Below are positions 23,303 to 24,372 of a DNA stretch of 24,372 nt, piece by piece. Within the stretch, counting starts at the first letter, position 1; every line of letters starts with the position of its first letter. Position numbers and translations under genes: made by a program. Source of the DNA: Burkholderiaceae bacterium (GTDB lineage Bacteria > Pseudomonadota > Gammaproteobacteria > Burkholderiales > Burkholderiaceae); NCBI GenBank assembly GCA_030151165.1, contig JASLEM010000396.1:1-24372 (forward strand), in the 5' to 3' direction. The notes beneath the pieces are model-generated. The model had not been told where the DNA came from and did not search any database. It saw only the letters and a list, made by a program, of their open reading frames with translations.

Positions 23303-23318
23303 TGGCGCCTTGACTGCT
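23303..23318 (+). promoter_or_regulatory. Sigma54-type promoter candidate upstream of prkA
   Basis: TGGCGCCTTGACTGCT has GG (23304-23305) and GC (23316-23317) exactly 10 nt apart, as in the TGGCAC-N5-TTGCW consensus, and matches the TGGC and TGCW parts. The transcript would start near 23328, giving a leader of about 127 nt before prkA. In E. coli the homologous yeaGH operon is under nitrogen/stress control, which fits. No enhancer site was identified. Confidence 0.4.
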
Positions 23319-23454
23319 CGATACGTACTTCCCGTACGAACGAATCGACGCAATCCGGACTCCATCAAAACATTCCAGACGCGAGCACACCACCCGCCTC
23401 GATGCCCCCGCTCGAATCGGCGCTCGCGTTGTTCATTCAGCCAGGAGGTTTGTC

Positions 23455-24372
23455 ATGGACGTGATCAGCCAGTTCGCCGCTCGCTACGAACGCACCCGCG
23501 AGGAAGAGCTCTCGCTCGAGGACTATCTGGCGGAGTGCAAGCGCAACCCCCTGGCGTATGCCACGGCGCCGGAGCGCATGCTGAAGGCGATCGGCGAACC
23601 GCAGTCGATCGACACGCGCAACGACCCGCGCATGTCCCGTCTGTTCGCCAACAAGGTGATCAAGATCTATCCGGCCTTCGCCGAGTTCTACGGCATGGAG
23701 GACGCGATCGAGCAGGTCGTCTCCTACTTCCGCCACGCGGCGCAGGGCCTCGAGGAAAAGAAACAGATTCTTTACCTGCTGGGGCCGGTCGGCGGCGGCA
23801 AGAGCTCCATCGCGGAACGGTTGAAGTCGCTGATGGAGATGGTGCCGTTCTACGCGCTGAAGGATTCGCCGGTCAACGAGTCGCCGCTGGGGCTGTTCAA
23901 CGCGACCGAGGACGGGGCGATCCTCGAGAACGAATACGGCATCCCGCGCCGCTACCTGAACCGCGTGATGTCGCCGTGGGCGGTGAAGCGGCTCGAGGAG
24001 TTCGGCGGCGACATCCGCAAGTTCAAGGTCGTCAAGCGCCGGCCGTCCATCCTCAAGCAGGTCGGCATCAGCAAGACCGAGCCGGGCGACGAGAACAACC
24101 AGGACATCTCGTCGCTGGTCGGCAAGGTCGACATCCGCAAGCTCGAGAGCTTCGCGCAGGACGACCCGGACGCCTACAGCTACTCCGGCGGCCTGTGCCT
24201 CGCGAACCAGGGCCTGCTCGAGTTCGTGGAAATGTTCAAGGCGCCGATCAAGGTGCTGCACCCGCTGCTCACCGCGACGCAGGAAGGCAACTTCAAGGGC
24301 ACCGAAGGCTTCGGCGCGATCCCGTTCGACGGCATCGTTCTGGCGCACTCGAACGAGAGCGAGTGGAAGACC
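23455..24372 (+). CDS. prkA: PrkA-type serine protein kinase, 5' part
   Basis: First 306 codons of a PrkA/YeaG family protein (full length about 640 aa); the frame runs off the window end. The start at 23455 is certain: AGGAGG lies 6 nt upstream. The N-terminal part is the AAA+-like domain with Walker A GPVGGGKSS (residues 110-118). The sequence (YLAECKRNPLAYATAPERML, RLFANKVIKIYPAFAEFYGME, ALKDSPVNESPLGLF, YSYSGGLCLANQGLLEFVEMFKAP) is nearly invariant in the family. PrkA homologues act in stationary-phase and nitrogen-stress responses, usually in an operon with a YeaH-like von Willebrand-type protein and SpoVR, which would lie beyond the window. A sigma54-like site sits upstream. Confidence 0.96.
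   Translation, partial: MDVISQFAARYERTREEELSLEDYLAECKRNPLAYATAPERMLKAIGEPQSIDTRNDPRMSRLFANKVIKIYPAFAEFYGMEDAIEQVVSYFRHAAQGLEEKKQILYLLGPVGGGKSSIAERLKSLMEMVPFYALKDSPVNESPLGLFNATEDGAILENEYGIPRRYLNRVMSPWAVKRLEEFGGDIRKFKVVKRRPSILKQVGISKTEPGDENNQDISSLVGKVDIRKLESFAQDDPDAYSYSGGLCLANQGLLEFVEMFKAPIKVLHPLLTATQEGNFKGTEGFGAIPFDGIVLAHSNESEWKT

Overview
The window is very GC-rich, densely packed bacterial chromosome. Codon use is strongly GC-biased at third positions, and the gene set (GTP-type PEP carboxykinase, DadA, type-2 ArgC, PrkA kinase, chromosomal ParB, an E. coli-class aspartate carbamoyltransferase with an extra N-terminal domain) points to a betaproteobacterium. Burkholderiales of the Leptothrix/Rubrivivax/Roseateles kind is the best guess. 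That placement rests on gene families and composition, not on a marker RNA. I see no tRNA, rRNA, transposase, prophage or CRISPR array. About 23 protein genes are supportable, two of them cut by the window edges.

Layout. 1-3.0 kb: 3' part of pckG, converging on a secreted S1/P1-type nuclease, then a divergent metallophosphoesterase. 3.0-3.85 kb: two divergent small uncharacterised proteins around a control region with TTGCA palindromes, closed by a hairpin terminator. 3.97-6.6 kb: D-amino-acid dehydrogenase dadA, a UPF0149/YecA-like protein on the minus strand, and a divergent flavodoxin-fold reductase starting only 33 bp away. 6.6-8.1 kb: a structured RNA candidate with a strong intrinsic terminator, a block of tandem ACGCAA-type repeats over a promoter, and a pyrB-like aspartate carbamoyltransferase carrying an N-terminal helix-turn-helix-like extension. 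8.15-11.6 kb: a LysR regulator divergent from mmsA (methylmalonate-semialdehyde dehydrogenase), followed by a short-chain dehydrogenase. 11.7-14.4 kb: an orphan ABC substrate-binding protein, then a VOC protein and a YafY-type WYL regulator. 14.4-16.0 kb: a compact operon (four-helix membrane protein, 63-aa XRE regulator, exported alpha/beta hydrolase) behind three matching 18-bp palindromes. 16.1-20.3 kb: an EamA exporter, a TTC38-like TPR protein and argC on the minus strand, and an RBBP9-type serine hydrolase. 20.4-24.4 kb: parB with no adjacent parA, a large glycine-linker lipoprotein, and the 5' part of prkA.

Two loci deserve most attention. At 6.6-8.1 kb a metabolic enzyme appears fused to a DNA-binding-like domain and sits directly behind repeats overlapping its own promoter, preceded by an RNA that can be drawn in terminator and antiterminator forms. 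This could be a self-regulating enzyme. At 14.4-16.0 kb three TGKAAA-N6-TTTMCA palindromes bracket a good sigma70 promoter driving a small XRE regulator together with a membrane protein and an exported hydrolase. A third, window-wide pattern is that several genes lacking a Shine-Dalgarno sequence have a -10-like hexamer exactly 6-7 nt before the ATG, which suggests leaderless mRNAs.
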